Assembly (NCBI RefSeq): GCF_000471905.2
Contig: NW_006499705.1
Span: 3,162,101-3,226,100, forward strand
Reading direction: 5' to 3'
Length of the DNA stretch: 64,000 nt
Source of the DNA: Amborella trichopoda
Taxonomy: Eukaryota > Streptophyta > Magnoliopsida > Amborellales > Amborellaceae
Every line of letters begins with the position of its first letter. Positions within the stretch are counted from its first letter, which is position 1. Shown here piece by piece: positions 1-12,600 of the stretch. A model generated the notes under the pieces. That model searched no databases, was not told the origin of the DNA, and saw only the letters and a program-made list of their open reading frames with translations. The position numbers and the translations under genes were made by a program.

Positions 1-317
1 GTAGTTTTAATGTTGAAAAACCCTTTGATTGATCATCTCGACATCGAGATGTATGATTATGAAAAATAAAAAGATTTTAAGTCTCAGAAATAGTGCATTT
101 TTCAACATATTATCTACACCGTCCATTTTCAAGATTTTCATATGTTTATAGATCTACTTGATTTTAACCATTTTTGAAATTTGAAATTTAAAATTTTATA
201 ATTAGATATAAAAATAGATTTTGAGATAATCCTAATAACATTTTACATCAAAATTATATACCATGATAAAATTTGAAGTGCACCGTACCTCTACACCTAC
301 GGAGGGAAACTGCACCC
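1..317. repeat. MULE-type MITE, copy 1 (cut by window edge)
   Basis: Shares the core of the ~370-bp family described at 34825: GATCATCTCGACATCGAGAT (33-52), AAATAGTGCA, TCAAGATTTTCAT and TTTATAGATCTACTTGAT. The right end AACTGCACCC (308-317) matches the AACCGCACCC end of intact copies. It sits in the next, incompletely seen intron of the RMC1 gene. Confidence 0.75.
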
Positions 318-354
318 TTGTTAAAATGAACCACACCAATGTAAAAGAAAACTG

Positions 355-420
355 CTGATGGTGGGATTCGAACTGGGGTTCGTATAAAGTATAATTCCCA
401 GCGCTAACCAATATGCCATT
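355..420 (-). repeat. tRNA-like SINE head or degenerate tRNA
   Basis: On the minus strand an A-box-like TGGTTAGCGCTGGG precedes a B-box-like AGTTCGAATCCCACC, about 30 bases apart, as in tRNA-derived SINEs. No full cloverleaf with paired acceptor arms could be drawn, so a working tRNA is unlikely. Confidence 0.35.
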
Positions 421-471
421 CTAAAATATTTGCTATAAATGTGAAGTAGCATTCTATTTAAACTTTAAGAT

Positions 472-573
472 ATCGGTTGATCACCAAAACTGCCCAAAAC
501 CGGAACCGGCCACTGGCCGGTTCCGATCTAACCGGGCGGTTAGCAGTTAGATCGGCCGGTTTTGCAAACACTG
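472..573. repeat. hAT-like MITE end fragment (GC-rich CCGGTT family)
   Basis: GATCACCAAAACTGCCCAAA followed by ACCGGAACCGGCCACTGGCC and an end in GCAAACACTG closely matches the right 100 bases of the element at 41153-41638. No left terminus or target duplication was found, so this is a truncated copy. Confidence 0.6.
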
Positions 574-622
574 CATCAGATAATAAATAAGACTCTAGCT
601 AACGCAAGTATAATGATAATAC

Positions 623-697
623 CTTCAAAGAATCCAACCTTCGCTGCTGTAAAAATTCAAGAAGAGAAGGTGTGTCTGAGCTGCTAGCAGCAATAGC
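623..697 (-). CDS. RMC1: RMC1 exon 7 (codons 375-399), last exon in window
   Basis: Acceptor GTTCTCAG, then [20 protein letters not shown] and LDSLK, ending AAG|GTATTA. Joins exon 6 in phase to read LDLEAIAASSS. This is the linker into the C-terminal Mic1 helical region; the remaining exons lie left of the window. Confidence 0.88.
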
Positions 698-3600
698 CTG
701 AGAACCAAGTAGGATGTGTTTATGTATCCAGTTTGTCATCGTTATCATGAAAAAAAAACCATAGTCTTACTTCAGAAAACAGGAATACAAAAAACTGGGC
801 CTAGAATACAAACATAAATCCAGCAAGTGCTCCAGAAATATGGAATCTCAAAACAGTAACTGAACCATATATTTTCTAAAATTATTTATCCGAGTCCAAT
901 ACTTAGGCAATGACAAATGCAAGCATCACTGTGAGATGAGTTGAATGCACCAATTGTAAAATAGTCATTAAGAGGCATTGTTTTGAGATTTTCCTAGAGT
1001 ACGCAAGTTCCCTTTAACCACAAAAAAAACAAGAAACAAAAAACAAAAAACATTCCAGTTAACTTCTTGAAGAATTTGAGAAACCAGTGAAACTCACCTC
1101 CAAATCCAAACAAATCCTCCACAAGGTTCCATGTGAAGCATCACATATAAGGTCAGGAGCGAGAAAGACCCACCCATCTCCATAAACTACAACATCATCT
1201 TCATTTAGTTTATCTGTCTTAGTTGATTGCAGCACATTTGTCGTTTGCCCAGTAATAGCTCGAGTAGGAGAACTGCATACTCCAGGAGAGCCCCTAACCA
1301 GAAGAGGAAGTGGTGCAGATATCGGTGCTCTGGAATCCGTAAATATGTCATATAGCAAAACAACTTTGGCATCCACTTGATGAACAAGAAGCACATTATC
1401 AACAACACTAACCGCCACCTTGATAGAATAAATAGGCAAAGAACCCTACAATGTCTAACAGAAAAAGTAAGAAAACCAGAATGGAAGGAGACCCATTATA
1501 GAAAGTCCATAAGAAAAGCAATATTGATATATTGGTACCACAATAGCATATGCACCGTTTTTTTACTCACGCACACACATTCAAACAAATGCAGCATAAA
1601 CGGATAATTTCGAATGTGAATTTCAGAAGTATAAACCTGAATGAAGGAAGCAAGGGTTACATCCTATGAACTGCCGAACATGAAGATTTATATGTTACAT
1701 GATCTTTACATGTTCACTGTTTGTGCAGACCAAAAATGCAAAGAAACCCAAAAGCCAAGAAAGTAAAACATGAAAACAATGTGGTATGTACATGTCAACA
1801 TAATAAGCACCACCTAGAGAACTTACAAATATCCACAACTAAATCTCAGATGAAAACAGCTTAGTCAACCTATCATCCTAAATATCTGCTAGTCCATCGA
1901 TGAAAACAGCTTAGTCAACCTATCATCTTAATATCTGATAGTCCATCAATATCACAAAAGTTCAAATATAATCAATACTTCTTTATGATAGAGAAAGTTA
2001 TTGCATATCGGGGCTTACAGGTGAGTTATAAATGCCCCAATGGTCAAAGATGTCAAACATTCTATAAGAACTCGAAATCCAACCCTTTGTCCATCTCTCT
2101 CCCTAATTCTTGTGCCCCTGAAATGCCTCCCCCTCTCTTATCCTCACCAGTATATTCCAAATTCTGGCCATCCAACTCGTCAGGTAAAAAGACAAAATCT
2201 TGCCTGAAATTGAACACCCCCCCCCTTCCCCCCCCCCCCACCCCTCTTTCCCCCTTCTTCCCTTAGCCCCAAAAACCCTCCCCTTCTCTTATCTTTACCA
2301 GGAAATCAGAAATCGTGGCCATCAAACTCATCAAAAGCCCATAATCTTTCTGGAAATCAACCTCTGAAAGAAATGGGGATGCCTTTTGGCCGGATCATCT
2401 TATTTTTCTGCAGGCCCATGCTCCGATACATAGAGGAAATCACTTAGTTCCAAATATCTGCTGGCCGGATAGTTCCCAATATCTGCAGGCCGGAACTTCC
2501 TGACCTCCTGGTAAGACATGGTCCTCAACTGCAACACCATCTTAGAGCTTACACCAACAGTGACAACCCACAAAACACCATGCTATCAAGGAACCTCAAA
2601 CCAACAATTTCACCTTCCAATTTCAATTCAAATCATGCTCCGTACTTTGTCTTCTCAAAGTGGAGGTCCAAATAAATGCCTCTATTACAAAAACTCGGCA
2701 ACATTTGACACTTTTGTCCATAATTCTCTGATGAATATGTACTCTGTTAGTGCCTTAATGGTGATTTGGGTAGTTCTTGGAAATTGTTTGACCTTTGTAA
2801 TAACAAAGATAATTTCTTAGAACACTACGGTCATGAGTTATGCACAGATCAATAAACCAGAGGAAGCGTTTCAATTGTTTGGAAAAATTATTAGAGATGA
2901 TTATGGAAGTCTTCCTCATCACAAAACCATGGCGGCTTTACTATCGACTTTGTTCTAAGTTGGAAAGAAGAGACTGTGGCAAATGGGCCAATGATTATAT
3001 TAGCTATAGCACAAGTAAGCTTAATTTGATTACATAAAATGGGGTCTGGAAACCGCTTGTTGAATATTTGATAAAATTTCTGTGGCCTGAAAAGTACCGA
3101 AATTGCTAGAGGGAGAAAGATATGGAGAGTGGTGTTAGATTAGTTATTGAGAGAGAGAGACTTTGAGACAGAAACGGGCTCAGAGAGAGAGTGGTGCATT
3201 GCAAGAGAGAGAAAAGATGTGGGTAGCCCGTAGCTGACTTCTTATTGTTTTAGTGAGAGAAACAGAAATGGACTCTTTATTGTTTTATTTTCATTTTTAT
3301 ATTTTATTTTGTTACAACAGCAAAGGACAGCTCCCTGCCATCTGTTTCGATGGGAACGCTGGGAGCGTCGGGGCATATATAAATTATCTATATGCTCCAA
3401 CATATAGAAAGTTACCCCTTTATGATACCCATTTTTAAACTAACAGATGTGCCATTTGCTTTTGGACTTAAAATATCATACATATGTGGCATAATTTTGT
3501 CTTTTACAATTTGGCAGTTTAGTACCATTAGCAAGTGTAGATTTGGCAAAAGATTGCGCTGAAGTTGAATGGGAAATCAGGCAATTGAGATCAGACGCAC

Positions 3601-6600
3601 AAAAATATACCTGGTGGACAACTGCATCCCGATAAAACCTATAGAAGTGGAGCAGCATTCCAACTTGATCAACTTGAATACAATAGATCCTTCCATAGCT
3701 ATCCATAGCGAGAAAGTTTATTTGTAAAGATTATCTTAAATAAGCCATTAAAAAAAAAGAAAAAACAAAAGTACAAAGCTAGAAAATACAAAGTAAAGGA
3801 AATAAGTTACTGTGAAACTTGGTCAGCAAATCATACATCGTAGCTATATGTACATCTTCTGCAAGTAGAACAGGTTTTTGGTTTGCTTCAGCTCTAGCCA
3901 TCGTGATGTCAAACCTTGGTAAGCGGATAATTCCTCCAGATGAGAACTGAAATTATATATATATATATTTGTCTGAGAAAAACAATAATACGAAAGAAAA
4001 AAGAAAATGACTCAATTATGCCAATACTTTAGCAAACAATTTTTTTTAGGGAAAAAAAGGAATGAAGCTCCAAAGCCAAACTATTTGGATCAAAATTTTA
4101 ATTCCCAACTGCAGCTTCCCTAGAAGTCGCAGATATTTGCAAATCGCAATTATTGTTAAGTTGTGCAGATATAATTATTTTTCTCAATGACCTCATGTTT
4201 TTGTGAACTCGAGTTCTCTTTTGATCTATACTGCTAGATTTTCCATATTATCTTGTAATAAATTTTCAAAAGAGGTAAACTCAAAAGGAAAAAAATGCTT
4301 TGAGCGTCCTCCATATGAAAGGCACACACCCAGAACACACAAAATAGCATTATGTATTCTTTAACATCTATTTCAAGAACTACCTGAAAATATTAAATTC
4401 TCCCGCTGGATCAAAATATACAATCGTTCCCTTGGGAAAAACCCTAGCTAGGAGACTTTAGGACCCCAAATATTGGGGATGCCACCCACTCAACCTAGCA
4501 AATCCCCTCAAAAAGAAAAAAAGAAAAGGGGAAAATACATCCTAGGATTGGAAAAAGACTGCCCAATTTATGAAGCTCAGACGTAGGTGTATAAGAACTC
4601 AAACTCCAATGTTTTTTTTTTTTTTCTTTTGAAATGACTCATCTAGTAATTTTAAAGTGGATTATCGAGAAAATCCTGCCAAATGGGTCCTTTACTTGAG
4701 AAGGCATAGAATCAAGAACCTAATATGCAAATTGGCACTGAAATTTTGAAAATGAACTTAAATATTCTTTCCTGTAATTAGGCTATAATATTTCTCCTTC
4801 AAACAATATTACTCCACAAGTCATGTTGATACAACTATGTGAAAGAATATTCTAGAATTCGATTTCAAAATCCCCATGGCAATTTAAATATTTGCCCGAA
4901 GCTTAAAGAATGCTTTGTATGGACATCAGGGTGTTTAAAATGCAACCTATGAAATAATGGTGAATGTTCTCATGCGTACGTGCATGCATGTGTGTGTGAG
5001 CATATATCTGCTCATTAATAAAGAACAAGGCTGTGCATACCTGAAATCCAGTCAAACTCTTGCATTGCATTCCAGATGCAAGAAGAACCAGCCGACTTTC
5101 ATGTGTATGGACATACCAACTCACGTTGAGTCGTTTGCTATCCACCAATCGTAATGCATTTAGCTGAGGTTCATAGGAACACATGTCTACTCCACTGGCA
5201 TTAAATATAAATGCAAACAAACTTAGAATAGCAGCAATCTCAATCAATCAGCAGCAAGGAAGGACCTCAATATTTAAAAAGGTGTGGTTTGCATAAAGCT
5301 GAGGCCCTAAATAATTAAAGTGTGGCACACCTTCATATAGTGTCGAAAGATTTGTTTCAATACTGGAAATCTTTGTAATGGCCTAAATTTTTTTTTTCAT
5401 CTCTAATTATAAAATTTAAAGTCTTAAAAATAGTGTACATCGAGCAGATCTACCAACACTTGAAAATCTTGAAAATTGACAGGACAGAAAATGCATTACA
5501 AGATGCACTATTTCTAAGACTAGAAATTTATTTTTTCTCATGTCCATACATCTTGAGGCCGAGATGATCGGTATGAGGATTTTTGGGTATTAAAACCACC
5601 TATTCTAGTGATTTTTTGAGGTGCACCTTAATTTGATTGCTTAGGGCCACATTATTATAGGAAAGTTTTCCAATATAAAATCTACGAAAAGTGCAAATTT
5701 TTATCAAATGATGCTAGAAATTACATTTGTACTGTGATTCAGGACAGCATTAATAACAGCAGAATATGCCACTGTATAGTGCAAAAACCTTTTGGAATAT
5801 GGAAGATTTGAGAATGAAAATTCCATGATGATGGAAATCAATGAATAAAAAGTAACTTCCTAGCCAATTGTTTAATTTGTATTTTATCATTATTAATAAA
5901 ATTCATTGAACTAAACAAAAAATAAGCACAAGAATACGGCTGGTAATGGTCCGGTTGGCTCGGCCAGCCCGGTCAGCTTGGCCCTAAAAAACTAGGGCCT
6001 GGGCACATTTTATAGCCCGAGGGCCAGCTCAGGCGTAGTCTGGGGCCGCAACAGGGCTGGAGCTGCCCCTTTTTCCCCCCTTTTTTACTTCTATTATATT
6101 CTGCCTGGCCCGCCGGTTCTATAGGGAGTAGGGCCAGGGTTGGTCCGGCCTGTTGCCAACCTTATACAAAAATTGAAGGCACAAAATCCATGGTGATAGA
6201 AATCCAATAAAAACCCATATTATGATTAATGTCCTTTATATTTACCTAATAACTGCCAGTGTTTGCTTTCCTAAGAATACGAGTGATATCTACAATGCTG
6301 TACTTGCCACTATACCATTAGTCCCTAAAAAGGAATTCCATGGCCCCTGACAAATTCCTTCAAGCTAACCTGATAATATCTTGGGACCATCATTCTATAA
6401 CAACTTGTCTTTTAAACTTATTAGCCATGATGTGCACGCAATCTAGGTGCATGTAAGCCTCAGCCTGATTTGAATCTCTGACTCCTAATGGGTCTGAACA
6501 ACAATTTGTATGATTCCAGCTGTGTTTCTAATGGCTCTACCATAACCTACAAGGACCAGGATTTCCTTAGGCTACTCCATCAAATTTTCACTTGATAACA

Positions 6601-9600
6601 ATCCTCGTAGGTGCCCCCTTGTTTGAATGTCATTTCTTTGTTCTTTTTTCTTTTTTTTGTTTATGGGATGAAGATAAAAATCTGTAATTATTGATCAACT
6701 ATCTACACCCAAAACTCATGGTTGTTCTCCATATTTGAACCTTTATTTGTACTCACCCTCAGGATTTAAGATTTTTACTTGACCATGTATTATGTTGATA
6801 ATATTACATTTTTATGCCATAAGCATGCCCAAAATCAGTCAGTTACAGTTTCTTGGATATGTGAGAGAAAGCTCAACAAATCACTCATGGTCATCTGATC
6901 ATATTCTTTGATGAAAGCTTCTTCTTCAAGGACACATTGGAAAACCTTTGTTTCTTGCTTGGGTCCCATCGTGAGGTATATATAGCGCTCGCAAGCATAG
7001 GAATCCCACTTTATCATTCCTGATCCTTAGGATTTTCAGCTCAGCTATCCACACTGCTCTCCCACAGCTACATCTTCCTTTCAAATAAGCATTACTCAAA
7101 TATGTTGGCAAAAGGCCAATACTAACAATGATATTACTAGCTATGTTGTAGCCTGAATGGCTCACAAATGAAGCACTACAGTTCATGTCATGCCATACAC
7201 TGCTTCATTTGATACCCATTAATCTCTCTTGAGCATGTGTATCTTAATGAAATATAAGAAACTTGGTCCGAGATCCTATGATTGTTTAATGGCAAATTTA
7301 AATGGACTGCAGCAGTGGTGGACGAAATAAAAGCTCTACAGGAAACCAATACTCACCAGCCAAAAGAAAAAAAAATCCTGGATCTAGATCAAGGTTATCA
7401 AATGAGAATGCGGACTAGAGGCTGGGGGTTTTGATACACTATGTGCCTCGATGCAGCATCTCACTTCAAAAGTGGACAATAAACATAAAAAGTTATTAGA
7501 TTTATAAGAATACAGAGAATATCATTAATAAATGATTTACATGATAGTGATCAAATAAAAGACAGATAGACTTCTTCCTAGCTAAGAAGATAGATCGACT
7601 CTCACGTAAAAACTGTAAGGTTATCCCAGGAGAGAGTTTGACTACCCAACATAAGCTCATGGTTATGGACGTTTATATAAATACATGGAATAGAAGGGGT
7701 GAAATTAATAGGTGTCCAAGAACTAGGTAGTAGAATTTAAAAAATGAGAAAATAAACTTATTTAGGGACATTAGAAAAGAAGGAAAATGAAACTCTGAAC
7801 ATGAGATCAATGTTATGTGGAATGAAATGGCTGACTGTATTAAGAAAGTGGCAAAAGAAGGTTTAGGAAATGTAGAAGGAAGAGAAATTTCGATAAGGAA
7901 ACTTTATGGTGGAGTGATGAGGTTTAGAGTGCCATTAGCGAAAAACGATCATGTTATCAAACTTAGCAACATAAGCGAAATGATTAAAACTTAGAAGAAT
8001 ATAGAAAGGCTAAGAAAAATGTTAAACAATTAGTAAGGCTAAACTTAAGGCATCTCATAATCTATACAGTAAACTGGGTACAAGAAAAGGTGAAAAAGAT
8101 GTCTTCAATTTAGCAAAAATGAGAGAAAAAAGTGTAGGGATTTAAATCATATTAAATGCATTAAGAGTGAGGATCAAAGAGTCATGGTGAAGGATGAAGA
8201 GGTCATCAAAAGGTGGAGAGTTTTATTTTACAAATTATTAAATGTTGAACACAATGGGAACATGGCGATAGAAGAAAGCATTGACATAAATGAGGGTGGG
8301 GGTCATAAATACATTTGTAAAAGAAGATTTAAAGAGGATGAAGATAGAAAAGGCTTTAGGACCAGATGGTATTCCGATAGAGGTTTGGAAGTGCATAGGG
8401 ACATTGACATTGACTCGCTGACCAAGTTGCTCAACTATGTGTTCAGCATAAAGAAAATGCCTTACGAATTGAGGAAAAGCATTGTGGTACCTATTTACAA
8501 AAATAAATGAGACATACAGAATTGTGCGAACTATCGAGGGATCAAACTTATGAGCTACACTATGAAGCTGTGGGAGAAAGTAACAAAGCAATGACTAAGG
8601 CATGAAACGAGTGCATCAAAAAACCAATTCGGTTTTATGCCAGGAAGGTCAACAACCGAGGCAATTTTCCTACTTAAGCAACTGATTGAGAAGTTTAGGG
8701 CGAAGGAAAAAGACCTCCACATGATCTTTATTGATCTAGAGAAAGCTTACAATAAAGTACCTAAAGATCTGATTTGGTGGGTGTTAGAAAAGAAAGGAGT
8801 CTTACACTATATCGACTTGGCGAGAGATATGTATGAGGGAGCAAAAACTAGTGTATAAACAACTAATGGAGAGATAAGCGAGTTTTCATTGACAATATGT
8901 CTATATCAGGGTCAACATTGAGCACATACCTCTTTGTTTTAATTACGGACGACTAGACTAGACACCTACAAGATGAGTTACCATGGTGCATGTTGTTCGC
9001 AGATGACATAGTTTTGATCGATGAGACTCGAATTGGAATCCACACAAAGAACTTTGGAGGGATGCTCTAGAATCCAAAAGTTTTAAACTTAGCCGGACTA
9101 AGACAGAGTATATGGAATGCAAATTTAATAATAATAACAGTAGAGACAAGGAAGTAGTTAAGATTGATGGTCAAGAGATACCTAAAAGAACGCATTTTCG
9201 ATAACTTGGGTCGATAAATCAGAAAAATGAGAGATTGAGGAATATGTCTTACATAGAATTAGAGCTGGGTGGACGAAGTGGAGATGTGCAACCAAAGTTT
9301 TATGTAATCGTCACATACTAATGAAGCTGAAGGGCAAGTTCTATAGGATAGTTGTGAGACCAACATTACTTTATGGGGCAGAATGTTGGGCGGTCAAAGA
9401 ACAACATATTCATAGAATGAGTATAGCTCAAATGAGGATATTGAGATGGATGGGTGGAAAGACAAGAAAGGATAGAAATTGAAATACATACATTCAGGTG
9501 AACTTAGATGTGGCACCAATAAGTAATAAGATGGGTGAAAGTAGACATAAGTGGCTGGCCATGTGTGGCGAGGAGCACGCTCTTCTCTCTCTCCCCCCCA

Positions 9601-12600
9601 TGTGTGGCACAAACCCAATACAACACCGATTAGGAGGTGTGAATTAGTTTCAGTACAACTCTAAAAAAGGGCAAAGGGTAGACCCAAAAGAACATAGTTG
9701 GAAGTAGTGAGAAAAGATACGGGAGACTTATGGCCACATTAAAGGTATGACCCTTAATATAGTAGAAAGGCGAGTCAGGATTTGTGTAGCCGACCTCAAT
9801 TAGTTGGGAAAAGGATTCGATGATGATGATGATGATGATGATATACACCGTACCAAAATTAACAAACTTTCATCATCACCATACCAAGAGTAACAAACTG
9901 TCTCTAATATTGAATATACCTGGTACGTAAGACAGAATTATCCAATGTATTCAATGAATTTAAGAAAACACAGAGGGTAAGTATCATACCACTCGAAAAC
10001 CATTAGCATTTAGCAGCCAAGTACAATGTAGCATTTAGCCAAATACTAAGGAGTCTAAAGAAATCTCGATTTCTTGGTTTATGGCCTTGCCCCTTGTCCT
10101 TCAAATGATAACATACAATCAATTCGATATGCCAAGAAAATCCACAAATTTTGTTGCAAGCTTTGATATTGAAAGAAACAATCAATCCTTGCATATATAG
10201 TAAGGGAGGACTTTCTTATGCTTGCTTGTAGGGCTGCCAATGGACCTGGCCTAAGGCCGTCCCAAAAGAAAATAGGGTAGCCTTGGACCTAACTGGATTC
10301 ATGGCATTGTGGCCCGAGCAAGGTTGGCCTAAAAAAGACATGACACATGAGTATAAAATCATATAAAATATCATATGTAAACTCATTTAACATCTGAAAT
10401 ATATATTTAAAATTCTTCATGCAGACTCGAGCCTGGCCAGCTGGCCCAGGCCCTACCCCAAAACATTTCAGGCCTACTAGGCCCAACCTGGGCACGCGAC
10501 CCTTATCAAGCATCCATTACAAGGCCAGGCCCAAGAGCCCACAGGTCGGCCTGGCCTATTGGAAGCCCTACCTGCTTGTGAGTATTACTCCTGCCCATGA
10601 TCAGGATCCACATATGTAGGAACTTAAATGGTGTGATGTGCCTGCATATGTGGGCTATGCGCTGCCTAGGCAGCTATATGTAATACTTAAGGTATTAACC
10701 CTAAATACTTAAGGGAACATAGAAACTTTTCTTTATTATCCATTTTGTCTTTAACTCTATTGATTTCTTTAAGTTTTGGTTTTTCTAAGAATTCAAACTT
10801 AATTGTCTGTCTTACTCTAGATGTTTCTAATCCTGTATTATTAATTGTTATGGGATACAGTAAGGTTAGGAATGGAATTCCAAGTATGACTACCTGACTT
10901 AAGTTTTTTACCATAATAAAAGGTGTTGAAAAACAGTGTCCATTATTACATACCATGGCATTTGATAATTTGTATTTAATAAATAATCTCCTACCATCAG
11001 CAGTATTAAGTATTTGAGTAGTTTTATCAAAATATTTTGATGGCACTAAACCTTCATTAATACAATTCAAATCTGCACCTGAATCTACCAAAGCTAATGT
11101 TTGAAAATTATATTCTTCTTCGATGACAATTTTTACTAATATAAACCATTTTTGGGAAATAATTTTATTTACTAAGTTTACCGATATATTTTCTTCAACT
11201 TCTTTGGTTCTGAAGGATTCTGGTTCTTTATCACTAGGATCTGCTAGTTGGTCGAATTCGATCTCGTCTGTATCAGTTACAGTTCCTGATATGTCATTCT
11301 GTAATTCTAATATTTTGATTCTAGTTTTTAATTGTCTTATTTCTGTTTTTATTTCATTTACTTCTTTTTTTTAATTCAGATATTGTGGGTTCTCTTTGAA
11401 GTATATCTTTTTTATTAATTCGTTTGAGTATCTCAGCAAAATTGTAATCCTCTAGTGGTTTGAGTAATGGAATTGGTTTATTTTTTGCTTTTGTTAATGT
11501 GATAAATTGGGTAATAATTTCTCTCTTTTCCTCTGGATCATTTATTTTTTCTATGAGGTCTAATATTAATGTATCTTCTTTGGATAGCATATTACAGAAA
11601 CATTCTTCTATATTCTGTTCAGATTCAAATTGTTCTGTTGAGGACATGAAATAATCTTCATCTTCTATTTGTCCTATCATTGTAGTATCAGTGGAAGATT
11701 CAGAAGAATCATCATCATATATTTGTATTATATCATATAGTTTATTTCTAATGGATTCTTCTAAGATTATAGTATCTATTTTCTTTTTTATTTTACATTG
11801 GCTTTTATAATGGCCAATTTTTCCGCATTTATAACATACAGGTAATTTTCTTTTACCCTTAAGGTACTTGTATTTTGGAGAGAATCTTTTTATGAATTTT
11901 TCTTTGTTATGTTTTTTATAAGATTTCTTTTCTTTTCTTTCTGTCTTATATCTTTTCTTTTTATGAAATTTATCTCTAGATTTTTCTATATGATATCCAA
12001 ATTGTTCACAGAAGTCTCCTAATTCTTTTTTACCAGTCATTTTTTGTTTATCTAATTGTTTCTTTAATTTCATGTCGGTACATAGGGCTAATCCTTTTGC
12101 ACATATTTCTGCAGATAATTCTCCTAATGTATAAACAGAATATGGTATTATTCCTCCATTTTTATTTTTTAATCTAGTTTTTACCTTTTCTGCAAATAAA
12201 TATGGTAATTCAGCAATAAATTTTTCTTTCCAATGATCCTGCTGGCTATCTTCTCTGCTTAATAGTCTGGAAAAGAAAACATCTTTGTACCATTTATAAT
12301 GGGATAGGGTTGGACATCTTAAATTAGATAACAAATCTTCAGATCTGGCTTCAAGTAAGGCTGTACTCCCCACAAAATGAAGTGTGATGGTGTAAATGAG
12401 AGTATTAACAGCATCACTTTCGGAATATAGGACGTCTTGATTATTTTCATTTTTAACAGTCTATTGGCAAGTATTATTCAAAATTTGTTGTTTTGTATTT
12501 TCAGGTAAGTGAAAATCCCACCAACCTCGAAGCCATCATGTGAAACCACAAACAATGGCTTTGGCGACCTCTTGATCATGGTTGCCTACCATTTTGCACG

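Larger units (their letters stand above)
1446..3610 (-). other. RMC1: RMC1 intron 5 (2.2 kb) with insertions
   Basis: Bounded by GTATAT and TTGTAG. It holds a 50-bp tandem duplication (1849-1947), a poly-C tract (2218-2246) and a PPR pseudogene fragment (about 2500-3030). From 3100 to 3240 it is GA-rich. The remainder shows nothing recognisable. Confidence 0.8.
7553..9842 (+). mobile_element. RTE-clade LINE, 5'-truncated and decayed
   Basis: Plus-strand non-LTR retrotransposon. It begins inside the endonuclease domain (QIDFFLAKK, then [18 protein letters not shown] near 7570-7665). RT pieces follow: [20 protein letters not shown] from 8637, [20 protein letters not shown], and [11 protein letters not shown] near 8999, the catalytic ADD intact. 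Frames are broken by many stops and indels. The 3' end is a run of GAT repeats (9818-9842), matching the short tandem-repeat tails of RTE elements rather than poly-A. The ancestral element would be about 3.2 kb, so the 5' part is lost. It lies antisense to the RMC1 gene. No target duplication was found. Confidence 0.85.

Noticed and set aside
2218..2246. Poly-C tract as a functional splice or regulatory motif
   Set aside because: Position mid-intron and pure low complexity; nothing ties it to a splice site.
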